Notes: generated from the sequence alone by a model not told the origin. Shown: positions 35,560 through 47,129, numbered from the stretch's first letter. The stretch is DNA of 64,000 nucleotides from Ceratotherium simum simum (GCF_000283155.1 NW_004454217.1:4933246-4997245); one strand, 5' to 3'. Numbers and translations: made by a program.

Positions 35560-36600
35560 TTACATTGCGTTAATCGTGGTCCCCCCGTAATCTCAATATT
35601 AACCTCCATGCTCTGACCACTACCTCTTTTATTTTCAGTTCTTTCCTTCTAGTCCCTAACTCCAACAGTCCTTGGATCCGACATTGATCTTACTCCTTTT
35701 CACTGTCTCTCAGCCTCCGCAGGTCCTCACTTCTCTTTAAATTCCATGGTCAACCATTACTACCACTCCCTAACACTTATCCTAAATTCCCTTCCCCTTC
35801 TTGCTTCTCTGTGCTCATTAGTAAAACCACAGCCCTGGGGAAATCCAAATTGTCTTCTGCTCTGTGCCTATAGCCTATCTCTTTAAACCAAAGACCACTA
35901 ACCTCAGCTGGGCTCTCAGTGCTGCCCAGAAATCATACCACAGTATCCTAGTCCATTTCCTCTTCCACAACCCCAGATGACTGTTCCACGCCCTTTCCTG
36001 TCTCATTTTAACTCCAACTTATTCTCAGTTTTATGACCTTGCTTCCTGTTTCACTAAGAAAAAAGAATCAATTAGAAGGAAACATCCACAATTCCCACCA
36101 TGGTACCCACCCAGCTACCAGCGTCAGCGCCGCCTTCTGTCCTGCTACGGTAGATGAGATGCCTGTGCTGCTAATGTCACTCCTTTGGGCACCCCGTCTT
36201 ATCCTATTTTGTCTGTCCAGAGACACTCCAGCAACCTTGTCCCGCATCTTCATTTTTTCTCTCTCTACTGAATCCTTCTCATCCGCTTTCACACAAGCCT
36301 GCTCTGGATTCTAGGTCTCTTTCCAGCTACCAACTCATTTGTTCGCTTTTTTACAGCAAAACTCCCCCAAGTAGTCACCTATACTGTGTCTGATTTCTCT
36401 TCCTCCAGTTCTTTTTTTGGAATGACTCCAATCAGGCTTTCACTCTTACTAGCCTGGTAAAACTACATTCTCAAGCTCACCAACCACCTCTACTTTGCTA
36501 AATCCGGTAATTAGTTTTCAGTCTTCATCTAGATTGACCTATCTGGACCATTTGACTTAGTTTTCATCGTTTATTAATGCTTCTTTTTATTGCCTGTCAC
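35560..36600 (+). repeat. L2 LINE, sense, endonuclease-to-RT part
   Basis: Sense L2 of about 1 kb. Cues are 'tctcaatattaacctccatg', 'aaaaccacagccctggggaa', 'gctctgtgcctatagcctat', 'gggctctcagtgctgcccag', 'atgaccttgcttcctgtttc' and 'tcactaagaaaaaagaatca'. The end near 36512-36560 translates weakly to the RT block that normally reads F.VL..DL.SKAFD. No intact frame remains. The 93-codon frame at 36033 is a shadow. Confidence 0.7.
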
Positions 36601-36674
36601 CTAGTAGGTCCTAAAGGGATTTTGATGGAAATGCACTGGAGTCTAGAACTCTGAGTCTATGGGGACCTATAAGA

Positions 36675-36865
36675 AAAATCACATTTGCATAGCACTTTAC
36701 ATTTTCAAAATATTCTATATATCGCCTACTTTAATATTTATAATCCCCAGAGAAAAGCATGTTTCAGATGAGAAATATTAAGAAGGAAGAAGTAACAAAG
36801 ATAGGATCACCCACATTTATGTAGCTTCTCAGAGGCAGAAGCAAGCCTGTGCTGGACAGGGGCTA
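36675..36865 (-). repeat. MIR SINE, antisense
   Basis: Reversed MIR: 'tttgcatagcactttacatt', 'ctttaatatttataatcccc', 'gtttcagatgagaaatatta', then 'gtagcttctcagaggcagaa'. Confidence 0.65.
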
Positions 36866-37187
36866 CTGGATAGTGGGGGCTGAGTACAGGTGGGCAGTGC
36901 AGCATGCTGAAGAGGGAATCGTGCCAGAGAAAGGAGAGGACATCAAAAAAAAACAAAAAACAAAAAAGGATAGAAGAGGAGAATTTTGTCCTATTTGTCA
37001 TTTTACATCCAGACTATTTTAAATTGTAAGGTATGATATTAGGAAAGTTTAAAGTAACAGGGAAGAATCCTCGAGGTTGATTTTAGGAAGAAAATAAAAA
37101 GCCACTGGACTCTGTCCTCACTCCTAATGAGAAATCACAAACAATACTCTAAATTCCAATTTTTGCTCTCTCCTTGCAAATACCCAT
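36866..37187. other. Unassigned stretch with A-rich block
   Basis: Holds an A-rich block (36945-36967) broken by C. Nothing else recognised. Confidence 0.35.
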
Positions 37188-37445
37188 TGTTATGGGCTAA
37201 ATGTTTTTATCCCCTCCAAATCCACATGTTGAAATCCTAGCCCCCCATGTGATGGTATTGGGAGAGGCAGCCTTTGGGAGGTGATTGGGTCATGAGGGTG
37301 GAGCCCTCATGAATGGGATGAGTGCCCTTATAAAAGAGACCCCAGAGAGCTCTCACACCCTCTCCGATATATGAGGATACAAAGAGAAAATGGTCGTCTG
37401 CAATCCAGAAGAGGACCTTCACCAGAACCTGACCTAAGATAAGGA
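37188..37445 (+). mobile_element. MaLR (MLT1/MST-type) LTR, sense, 3'-truncated
   Basis: The start TG at 37188 opens 'tgttatgggctaaatg'. The segment then follows the MaLR LTR order: 'tccacatgttgaaatcctag', 'tttgggaggtgattgggtca', 'tgagtgcccttataaaagag' and 'gaggaccttcaccagaacc'. The last third of the LTR is missing. Its right neighbour is a similar LTR in reverse orientation, and the two could pair into a large hairpin. Confidence 0.8.
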
Positions 37446-37458
37446 CATTACAGTTTAG

Positions 37459-37827
37459 TGCCTTAGTCCATTTTGGGCTGCAATAACAAAAATACCATAG
37501 ACTGGGTCACTTAAACAACAGAAATTTATTTCTCATAGTTCTAGAGGCTGGGAATTCCAAGAGCAAGGTTAAGCCATGGCATATTCAGTGTCTGGTGAGA
37601 GCCTGCTTCCTGGTTCATAGACAGCTATCTTCTAGCTGGGTCCTCACATAATGCAAGGGGAAGGGAACTCTCTGGAGTCTCTTTTATAAGGCACTAATCC
37701 CATTCATGAGGGCTCCACCCTCATGACCTAATCACATCACAAAGGCCCTACTCCAAATACCATCATATTGAGGATTAAGTTTCAACACATGAATTTGGGG
37801 GGAACACAAGCATTCAGTCTATAGTGG
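37459..37827 (-). mobile_element. MaLR (MLT1/MST-type) LTR, antisense
   Basis: A reverse-oriented LTR starting TG at 37459 ('tgccttagtccattttgggc') with 'actgggtcacttaaacaaca', 'tcctcacataatgcaagggg', 'cctcatgacctaatcacatc', 'acacatgaatttggggggaa' and an end near 'cattcagtctatag'. The segment 37698-37728 is the exact reverse complement of 37288-37318 in the neighbouring sense LTR (31 bp). Confidence 0.85.
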
Positions 37828-38019
37828 TGCCAAATATTTTTCACCCTGAATCTCTAATATTAGAAGAGGATATGGAACTCTCTAGAATTCTTCTCAAAGA
37901 CTGACCTGAGAAGGTTGCCATCACCAGTGTTTCTAGAATTCGTCTCCAGACATAGCAAGTCTAGGCAATACCTAAGTGACTAAAAAAAAAGGTTACTTGT
38001 TAATCACCTCCAGCTCCCG

Positions 38020-38092
38020 CCTGCCTGCCTGCCTGTTTGTCTGTCTGTCTCTCGCACTCTCTCTCTCACACACACACACACACATTCACACA
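38020..38092. repeat. Compound microsatellite CCTG/GTCT/CT/CA
   Basis: Consecutive blocks of GCCT, then GTCT, then CTCT, then CACA units over about 70 bp on the + strand. The 95-codon reverse frame and the 61-codon forward frame through it are low-complexity artefacts. Confidence 0.9.
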
Positions 38093-38099
38093 TAGGCAA

Positions 38100-38765
38100 C
38101 CCACAGCTCTTGTATGGAAACAGTTGCAGTTCAGGCTGGTAAAACGTTCCAATAAGCATCCTTCCACACAGATTAAACCTTTGCCTTTCTTTGATCTGAA
38201 GCTGATAGAGGGGAACACTTAGATGAACTAAATAATAAAGAGATCCCATTACTGTCATTGACTTCAACACATATAAGGATAAAAAGGCCATCCTTGCATG
38301 AAATTATAATGCTGATTACCTTTCTCTGCTCGCTTTAAATCCAATCCACTTAACACAATCCATCAGCATTCAAATACATGGAAGATTGCAGTTTCATAAA
38401 TTGAGACAACACAATTCAGTGCCATGACACTGCATTTGCTATCAATTATGATAGTCATAATCTCAAGCATTAGAGGAGGAATGGTGTATTAACCTAACTA
38501 CTGCTCAAGGGACTGCACTGCTTTTACAAAGTATTATTTTTAATTTAGTTTTTTTATTTTTTATTTTGTGCATTGTAAGCCTGGAAAGAGAATCAGTGAT
38601 GTGGGTGCTGTACCTACGCTGGCCTCTGCCTCTTGCCCACTATTATATATCATATTTTATCAATCCTTTGCATGATTTGTGACCTTGATATGTCCTTAGT
38701 CTATTTTTGCTTTGTGTTCAAAGACATTTAAATAGAGATATACCACCTATTGTATGTAGCAGTGT
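38100..38765. other. Unassigned non-coding stretch
   Basis: No recognised repeat or exon. Confidence 0.35.
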
Positions 38766-38769
38766 GATT

Positions 38770-38910
38770 GAGAGAGAAAACTCACTGAGTGTCTTAGGCA
38801 AGTTACTTCTCTGAGTCTAAATCTCTTCATATATAAAATGATGATAATAACACCCACCTCAATGGATTATTATGAGAACTAAATGGGTAATATGAGCCAT
38901 GGAACCTTGT
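38770..38910 (+). repeat. MIR SINE, sense
   Basis: 'gtgtcttaggcaagttactt', 'ctctgagtctaaatctcttc', 'aaatgatgataataacaccc', 'acctcaatggattattatga', 'gaactaaatgggtaatatga': a well-ordered MIR 3' two thirds. Confidence 0.85.
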
Positions 38911-39099
38911 CTTTCTTTCCCTCACCTGGGGTTATCGCAGAAGTGTCCACGTAAGAATCAAGAACGCCTTTTAGTTACAAATGCATCTTTCCTTATATTC
39001 CCTTTCCCCGAACTTTGTTTTCCACAAACATCATTATAATGGAAAAGGAAATAATAAAAGAAGACAAATCACCTAAAATCCCACCACTCATAATATATT

Positions 39100-39225
39100 C
39101 TAACTCATTCATTCAACAAATTTATTAAGCATCTATTATGTGCCAGGCATTGTTCTAGGTTTTGGGACTACAGCATTAAAGCAAATAGACAAAAATCCTT
39201 GCCCTCAGAGAACTTATATATAAAC
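39100..39225 (-). repeat. L2 LINE 3' end, antisense
   Basis: 'ctcattcattcaacaaattt', 'attatgtgccaggcattgtt', 'ctaggttttgggactacagc', 'aatccttgccctcagagaac': a clear antisense L2 terminus with the characteristic terminal ATTC repeats. Confidence 0.85.
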
Positions 39226-39229
39226 AGCT

Positions 39230-39575
39230 TTCATTTTTTTTTCTCCTGGCCATTTATCCTCTATATACAGACATACAATATGTGGCTGCAATAACAGTAG
39301 TCACACTTTTTATTCTGCTTCTTTCGTTTAATATTAGATTTTTAAAGTTTCCATGTTACTAAACTTTATAATTTTAATGTCAACATAATATTCCTTGGAG
39401 TTGATACACAATAATTTAATTGCCTAGTTCCCTAAGGTGGGAAATTTAGCTCTAGCCCTTACCTTCAGCTGCAATGAACATCCATGTATGTGTACCTTTT
39501 TCTACTGATTTCTCTTGTATAAGGACATCAGGGTGGGATTACTGGGTCAAAGTGATATTAGTCAGATCACTTACG
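39230..39575 (-). repeat. Old L1 3' region, antisense
   Basis: T-rich antisense L1-like text: 'caacataatattccttggag', 'tgcaatgaacatccatgtat', 'gacatcagggtgggattact', 'gggtcaaagtgata'. This is the usual reverse reading of the ORF2 C-terminus/3' UTR of old L1 families. Confidence 0.65.
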
Positions 39576-40555
39576 TAAAAGTAAGAAAAAGTCCAAGTCA
39601 TCATTCTCTGGTAGATTCTCTCTGCATAGTTTGAGGACAGTACATAGTTTAGTACTCAAGTATGTGAAACAGAATGCTATAGGAATTCAAACTACATTCA
39701 GTTAAGAGAGGAAGAAATATAGAGAAAAATTTTAGCTACACATCTCCTAAAAACGAAAAAGGTGGCATTTCAAAATTAGAGGGTGTATGGCCCAGTGTAG
39801 CAAAAGATAATCAGAATGGGCAGAGTGGGTTGAGGTTGTGCAAAGGCCACAGATGTGGATCGGATAAATTTGAACATGATCTAATAAATGGTCATTGTCA
39901 TTCCTTCGACACAAGAGTGGTACAAAGAAGGCAGTGTAATATAATCTGTAAAAGCAATATTATCTTGCTCTAGGGAAGCTGAGAAATCTGGATACTACAT
40001 TTCATTTTATTGAGCTTTTACATTTGTTATTAAACCCCAAAGCTTCCTCTCACTGTTCCTCAGGGCATGAAGAATATAAAAAAACCTAAAGCAGGATCAA
40101 GCCCAATGTGCTGATGAAGAATATCCTAAAGAGGACATGCTCCGTCAGCAGAGCATGCCTGTCCCTCAGATGATGAGGAAGCAGAATAAATAATCCCCAG
40201 GAAGAGGGTGGCAACTCTTTATGATGAAAAAGTTCTTCCTGCTTCTGGACTATCCAGATGCAGTCCCTCCATTCAAGGTAATTAGGCTTCTACTCACTGA
40301 ATGAGGCCACATTATCAATACACTGACATTTCATCCTCAAATCCAGAGGTATAGATGAGGACATTTTGCTTTTTGTGTATCTTTTTCTTCTCTTTAAATC
40401 AAAAGTTATTGAAATTGACAAACTGGGCAGTAGGCCCTGAAGAGTACACCCAGTTTCCTTTGGAGGACTTGGGTGTGGTAGTGATTAGACATCATTTAGG
40501 CTGTTTGTCTCCAACTGGTAGAGTGGAAAAAACTTTTTGTTTTTCTCCAACCTAA
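39576..40555. other. Unassigned non-coding stretch
   Basis: No recognised transposon. Frames are up to 66 codons. Confidence 0.35.
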
Positions 40556-40559
40556 CTGG

Positions 40560-40635
40560 TGGAACGCAGCCTGGATTAGTGCCTGCCACATAGTACCTGC
40601 TCAACAAACATTTGACTAGTAAATGAATGAACCAT
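40560..40635 (+). repeat. L2 3' terminus, sense
   Basis: 'agtgcctgccacatagtacc', 'tgctcaacaaacatttgact' and 'agtaaatgaatgaacc' form the sense L2 3' end. Confidence 0.7.
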
Positions 40636-40924
40636 ATATAATAGTTGCTCATTAAATATTTAGTAATTGCTATTTTCTTGGTTTACAAGTTTTCTGTCTC
40701 TGAATCTTTGTGACTATCAGTTAGTAGGGCAGAAAACTGATTTTTCCCTCCATTACAGTGACGGAAGCTTTGGTGAAAAAGAAAAGAAAAGAGAAAAAAG
40801 CATAATATTCATCATAGGGAAATGTGCCAATAGGACTTCATTACCACTAGTTATTGAAAGGCCTACTTTTAGTTGTAAGAACAGTTTTCAAAGCTATAAA
40901 CTAGAATAAAGAGATAAATGAAGA
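40636..40924. other. Unassigned spacer
   Basis: A short AT-rich block and a GAAAAGAAAAG run at 40776-40799. Nothing gene-like. Confidence 0.3.
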
Positions 40925-41050
40925 TGTCATTGTTTTGTCGAATGCCCCATTTTCAAAACCTAGCATAGTAACTAGCACATAGGACACATTCATGCATATT
41001 TCATAAATGAATGATTGAATGAATGCAATATGGTCCTTTCCTTCAGGGAT
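40925..41050 (+). repeat. L2 3' terminus, sense
   Basis: 'aacctagcatagtaactagc', 'acataggacacattcatgca', 'aatgaatgattgaatgaatg': a second L2 3' end with terminal TGAA repeats. Confidence 0.65.
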
Positions 41051-42180
41051 TTCATAGCGAGGATATGAGACAGAATCCCACAAGAGAATTGCGGAAACTT
41101 AGACATCACCTATACTCTATTACTACATTAGTGGTCAACTCTTATGAATATTCAGTCAGCCATGAATCCATCTACTGAGCCATTTTTCTGAATAGATGCT
41201 TCAGTGGCCATAGGATATCGTGAGAAACATTGTGGTTAATTTCTAACTGTGTATCCACCTCTATGCAGGTACTGGCAGAGAGGGAGAGATTTGAAAAAAC
41301 AAACAAGCAAACAGAAGACCAAATATTACTCTCTAGTTGGGGAAATAATCCATATAACTATGAAATAAAGAGAGAATAAGAACATAAATGTGAAAATTCC
41401 CCAATTGAAATCTTTCATTCTTAGATGGTTGCTTTGAAACACATGACCAGAGCTTGGGAATAAGCATCAAATTTGTGGGATATAAAGCTAGTTACAGCCT
41501 TAGAAGCTCTCATTTTGCAAAATTATCTTGCAAGTATAGCTCACTACTAAGATATCCTAGGTACCCAAACCAGATGGTATTAGCTTTGCTACCTTAAATA
41601 TGCAGCCCACGTGTCCACTGAATTGTATAAGGGGCTAACTGGGAGTGTTAGATAACAACCCAAGCAACATAACACCCTTGAAGTCATAGGAAACTGTACA
41701 AAAATATATAGCTTTCTAAAAATTTTAAATGTTTAAAACCCTTAAGAAACAGAACACATGCAAAATAAATATAAAAGACATTAAATTGGCCTTAGATTAA
41801 CATACTATAATGCATCAGTAGTAAATGAATCCCTTGGTACCTGAATAATTAAGAGCCAGTGTGGGATTCATAATCTAGGACAACTAATACACAGAACTGT
41901 AAATGTTGGTCTAGCGCTAAGAATTCAGCACAACTGTATTGATGTCTTCCTGTGGAGGCTTATATTTTTTTCTGCTTTATTTTAGGACAGGAGAGTACAT
42001 AGATAGGTGAATCAGAGATCTATATTTATAGTTCTATTTCTATTTGACACCACAGCTTGCATTAGAATGATATCAAACATTTAAAAAGATAATTTGCATT
42101 TTGCATTCTTAGTGCTCAACACTAAAAAAACTTCTGCAAGATATCACTCCATGTTCATTGTATCTTTCCTCACCAATTAG
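41051..42180. other. Unassigned AT-rich stretch
   Basis: Nothing recognised. Confidence 0.35.
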
Positions 42181-42184
42181 ATAC

Positions 42185-42530
42185 TGAATTAATTAATTCA
42201 TTCAACAAACATTTATTGAGTTCCTACTACATGCAAGATGCTGTGCTGAGCTTTGAACATGTAAAATGACTGAGATATAACCCATACCCTGTTGGAGTTC
42301 ACAATATTTTGGAAAGTCATTTCATTATGAGTAGTGATACAGGAAAATGTTAGTATGTTTAGGTAATGGCAAAGCCTGTGGTGTGGTTGGTGTTGACATG
42401 AAGCATCAAGGAAATGTAGAAAATTAAGTTGGAAAAATCAGTAGACATTTTCCTGTTAATGGGAGATCAACAGAGAGATAAATTTGAGTTTTAAATTGAG
42501 GTGTGTGAATGAGAAATAATCAGGTTACTT
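42185..42530 (-). repeat. L2 LINE, antisense, part 1 (left of the L1 insertion)
   Basis: Antisense L2 3' end: 'ttaattcattcaacaaacat', 'ttattgagttcctactacat', 'gctgtgctgagctttgaaca', 'cccataccctgttggagttc', then a less clear interior. The text resumes after the L1 at 44838. Confidence 0.7.
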
Positions 42531-42536
42531 TTTAAA

Positions 42537-44837
42537 ATCTCAGTAGATGCAAAGAAAGCATTTGACAAGATCCAGCATCCATTTATGATAAAAACTCTGA
42601 ATAAAATGGGTATAGAAGGAAAGTACCTCAACATAATAAAGACCATATATGAGAAACCCACAGCTAATATCATCCTCAATGGTGAAAAACTGAAACCTAT
42701 CCCTCTAAGAACAGGAACCAGACAAGGATGCCCACTCTCACCACTCCTATTTAACATAGTATTGGAAGTCCTAGCCAGAGCAATCAGGCAAGAAAAAGAG
42801 ATAAAAGGGATCTAAATTGGAAAGGAAGAAGTGAAACTGTCACTATTTGCAGATAACATGGTTTTATATATAGAAAACCCTAAAGAATCCACCAGAAAAC
42901 TTTTAGAAGTAATAAACAAATACAGTAAAGGTGCAGGATACAAAATCAACATACAAAAATCAGTTGCATTTCTATACACTAACACCGAAGTAGCAGAAAG
43001 AGAAATTAAGAATACCATCCCATTTACAATTGCAACAAAAAGAATAAAATACCTAGGAATAAACTTAACCAAAGAGGTGAAAGATCTGACACCAAAAACT
43101 ATAAAACTTTGCTGAAAGAAATTGAAGAAGACACAAAGAAATGGAAAGATATTCCGTGCTCTTGGATTGGAAGAATTAACATAGTTAAGATGTCCATACT
43201 TCCTAAAGCAATCTATAGATTCAATGCAATCCCTATTAAAGTTCCAACAACATTTTTCACAGAAATAGAACAAAGAATCCTAAAATTTATATGGGAAAAC
43301 AAAAGACCCTGAATAGCTAAAGGAATCCTGAGAAAAAAGAACAAAGCTGGAGATGTCACACTCCCTGATTTCAAAATATGCTACAAAGCTGTAGTAACAA
43401 AAACAGCATGGTACTGGCACAAAAACAGACACACAGATCAATGGAATAGAATCAAAAGCCCAGAAATAAACCCACACATCTATGGACAGCTAATCTTCGA
43501 CAAAGGAGCCAAGAACATGCAATGGAGAAAAGAAAGTCTTTTCAACAAATGGTGTTGGGAAAACTGGACAGCCACATGCATAAAAATGAAAATAGACCAT
43601 TACCTTACACCATACACAAAAATTAACTCAAAATGGATTAAAGACTTGAATGTAAGACCTGAAACTAGGAAATTTCTAGAAGAAAACATAGGCAGTATGC
43701 TCTTCGACATCGGTCTTAGCAACATATTTTCAAGCACCGTGTCTGACTGGGCAAGAGAAACAATAGAAAAAATAAACAAACGGGACTACATCAAACTAAA
43801 AAGCTTCTGCACAGCAAAGGAAACCATCAACAAAACGAAAAGGCAAGCTAACAATTGGGAGAATATATTTGCAAACTATACATCTGATAAGGGCTTAATC
43901 TCCAAAATATAAAAAGAACTCATGCATCTCAACAACAAAAAAACTAACAACCCAATTAAAAAATGGGCAAAAGACCTGAATAGACAGGTATATCTTCTCC
44001 AAAGAAGGTATACAGATGGCCAACAGGCAGATGAAAAGATGTTCAACATCATTAACTATCAGGGAAATGCAAATCAAAACTACAATGAGATATCACCTCA
44101 CGCCCGTCAGAACAGCTATAATTAACAAGACAGGAAACAACAAGTGTTGGAGAGGATGTGGAGAGAAGGGAACTCACATACACTGCTGGTGGGAGTGCAA
44201 ACTGGTGCAGCCACTATGGAAAACAGTATGGAGATTCCTCAAAAAATTAAGGATAGAACTACTATACGATCCAGCTATTCCACTGCTAGGTATTTGTCCA
44301 AAGAACTTGACAACACCAATGTGTAAAGATACATGCACCCTTGTGTTCATTGCAGCATTATTCACAATAGCCAACACTTGGAAGCAACTTAAGTGCCCAT
44401 CAAGGGACGAATGGATAAAGAAGATGTGGTATATAAACACAATGGAATGCTACTCAGCCATAAGAAACAATGAAATCCAGCCATTTGTGACAACATGGAT
44501 GGACGTTGAGGGTATTATACGAAGTGAAATAAGTCAGAGGGAGAAGGTCAAATACCATATGATCTCACTCATTAAGTAGTAGATAATAACAACAACAAAC
44601 AAACACATAGAGACAGAGATTGGATTGGTGGTTACCAGAGGGGAAGGGGGGAGGGAGGATGGTAAAAGCGGTAATTGGGCACATATGTGTGGTGATGGAT
44701 TGTAATTAGTATTTGGGTGGTGAACATGATAACATGATGTAATCCATGCAGAAATAGAAGTATAATGATGTACATCTGAAATTTATACAATGTTATAAAC
44801 CAATGTTACTGCAATACACAAAAAATTTAAAAAAAAA
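42537..44837 (+). mobile_element. 5'-truncated L1 LINE, sense, 2.3 kb
   Basis: Insertion of an L1 with its promoter, ORF1, endonuclease and first part of the RT missing. It runs from inside the ORF2 reverse transcriptase through the ORF2 stop (44577-44579), a 3' UTR with a polypurine G-rich tract (about 44638-44659), to an A-rich end (44818-44837). It sits inside an antisense L2. I see no convincing target duplication. It is the longest single transposon piece of the window and younger than the L2 around it. Confidence 0.95.
42541..44579 (+). pseudogene. L1 ORF2 C-terminal remnant (reverse transcriptase, broken)
   Basis: In intact L1, ORF2p nicks target DNA and reverse-transcribes L1 RNA. 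Here only the RT onward remains. The first frame (42541-43105) shows '[20 protein letters not shown]' (RT block) and FADN at 42846-42857, where the catalytic FADD has its second Asp replaced by Asn. Breaks are TAA at 42813, a frameshift near 43100, TGA at 43310, TAA at 43910, and a small insertion/frameshift near 43988. The last frame (44016-44579) keeps the C-terminal Cys motif C-x3-C-x7-H-x4-C (44145-44198) and ends MISLIK. It cannot make a working enzyme. A 153-codon reverse frame at 42812-43273 is its antisense shadow. Confidence 0.93.
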
Positions 44838-45090
44838 TGACGACTTTGATAGTGATAGAGAGGGTGGATTGGAAGAGGGAGGGACTGAAGACAGAGAAAC
44901 AACTGAGAATATTTTGCATCTTCCAAGGATCCTGAGTGTTTTGAACTAAGGCTGCAGAAGTGGGAATGGAGAAAAGGAAAATATATGAGGCATTTTTGAG
45001 GCAGAATTGACAGCAATCTTATCAATTCAGTATGGAATTAGTAACTCAAATATGTATGAATTATGACTCATGGTAGAAGAGTCGATGAGA
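44838..45090 (-). repeat. L2 LINE, antisense, part 2 (right of the L1 insertion)
   Basis: 'gaagagggagggactgaaga', 'aactgagaatattttgcatc' and 'tgaggcagaattgacagcaa' follow the order expected for antisense L2 beyond the part seen at 42185-42530, so one L2 was split by the L1. Confidence 0.55.
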
Positions 45091-45299
45091 CTCTAAATAA
45101 AAACGTAAAGTGAAAAAAAAGAGAGGCTACCAGCTGAACTTTAGATAAAGCCCTATATTTACAAGACCAAGAAGACAAAAATGAACCACTTGAAGAATCT
45201 GGAATAGAACCATGAGTGATACTGTGCTTTATTACAGGTAAGGACAGTGAAGGCAAGTACAAGAAATTAAGTTCAAGAATTACTTCTTATTTAAAACTG

Positions 45300-45435
45300 G
45301 AAGAGATCTTCCAATGAGTCTAGTCTAATCTTATAACTTTCAAGATGAGAAGAATGACTTGCCCAATGTACTCACCTACTTAGTGGCAGAGCTGAAACTT
45401 AAATCCAATGTTTTGATTCCACAGCCAATTTTCTT
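45300..45435 (-). repeat. MIR-like fragment, antisense
   Basis: 'tcaagatgagaagaatgact', 'tgcccaatgtactcacctac', 'ttagtggcagagctgaaact' and 'taaatccaatgttttgattc' match the reversed MIR core. Confidence 0.7.
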
Positions 45436-45589
45436 TCAGTTATACGTCTTTCTAAATATTTAAACATTAACGTTGACTTGCTATCAGATCTTTCTCTTTC
45501 TTTTGTGCCTTATTTATATCTTCCAGAAATCAAATTCTAATTTAATATCAGATTTTCCTGATACACTCCATCCAACCTTGATCTGGGCT

Positions 45590-45715
45590 TCAGAAAACCT
45601 GAGTTCAAGATACATGACCCTAGACATGTTCCCAACTATCTCTGCAGCTCAGTTCCCCACCTGTAAAATTAACAATTGGTCAGAATGATCTTTACTATTC
45701 ATTTTTATCTTTGGG
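45590..45715 (+). repeat. MIR SINE fragment, sense
   Basis: 'gcttcagaaaacctgagttc', 'gaccctagacatgttcccaa', 'cagctcagttccccacctgt' and 'aaaattaacaattgg' form a sense MIR. Confidence 0.65.
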
Positions 45716-47129
45716 ATCTTAGCTGTCCAGGGAGATATTAATTAGCAACCATTGGTAGCTGTGCCCCAATCTGCGTGGGGACAGATTAATGGGCAGTAGT
45801 CCACCAGCAAATGAAAAGCAGCTCCAAGACTCTTACAACTCTGCAGGATCATGATGTGGACCTTAGAAATATTGACACTTAGTCTGTAGCTGGGGAATTG
45901 TGTGTGGCTTTTGCTGGTGGTAGTCATATCTTCTCATGTGGTCCTAGTAGCAGACAGGTTATTTTGCCGTGTCTGTTATTTTCCTATTTTTAAGTCTTTG
46001 GGGAAAATAATTGACCAAATTAAGCTTCCTGCATAGTCCTAAAAATTTGTGATAAAACTTAGAGCTGCAAAACTGCCCCAATTTCTTATTCGTGACTTGT
46101 TATTTAAAAAGATCTTACCATTTGCAGAGATATTATATAATGTTGATCTTCCTTGAAAAGGAAAGAATTTGGCCCACCTATGTCTGACACACTGAGTTGT
46201 TAAAGAGCACAGTGAATTTCCTTTGCTCACCTTCCCAATCCACCTAGGCCATCTCTAAATGGCCCTTCTGGCCCATGACACACACTGGAGAAAAGCAGAT
46301 TAAAAAAAAAAAAAAAAATCCCTAAAGGTCTGTTGTAGTAAAAAGGGCTTTTAATGATGTTTTGACATTTTCTGGGATGAATGCTTAGGTAGAACAAACC
46401 GAGAAAATGCTCAGGAAAGGATATGGGAAGCTTTAGCTATTTGTATACAAACTGACAGTAACTATTTTTTATTAATAAAATTATACATAATATAGAGAAA
46501 ATAATACATTTTTAAATATAACATATTTTTGACAGTATTGTAATCTCCATTTTTGAGGTCCTAAATCAAACATACAAATCTGGACCTAGGGAGTATCTGT
46601 TCCATTAAAGATAGTCGAAATAGACTAAATAAAGGGATGCTGACATTTAAAAAATATATATTAGAATAGGATTATCAAGTGAAAAGGCAGAGTTTCTTTC
46701 TCCGGAGATTTAAAAAAATAGAACAAGTAGTCGTCTTTCCAGAATTATTTATATACCCTTCTACCTGAAGGCTAGCAGAACTATTTGACCTCCAGCAATT
46801 CCTTCCAACATTCTAAGTTTATGATTATGTATTACTGTATTGTTATCCTATTTAAAAGCTGGCTTAAAATGTACCTTAAAAACACATGCCTTATATGTAA
46901 AGGTTTTTGTTTGAGGCCTTGAGTAGAGATTGAAATATAGAGTCTTCGGCAATATGAAAGAGTCGGGGCAGTGTTTCTGAAGCGTGAGGGCACAGTGGTA
47001 TCATTAGGAAGAGCTAATGCCCTAGCAGTTTGCTCTCCTTATGCCTAATTTGATAAATGGTAATGAGCATCTGCTAATCTCCAGTGTAATGGGAACCTAT
47101 TTGTAGTGATTACAACTTGGAAGAATTTA

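Noticed and set aside
42812..43273. 153-codon open frame on the reverse strand
   Set aside because: It is the exact antisense of the L1 ORF2 remnant. Antisense L1 often stays open because of its base composition.
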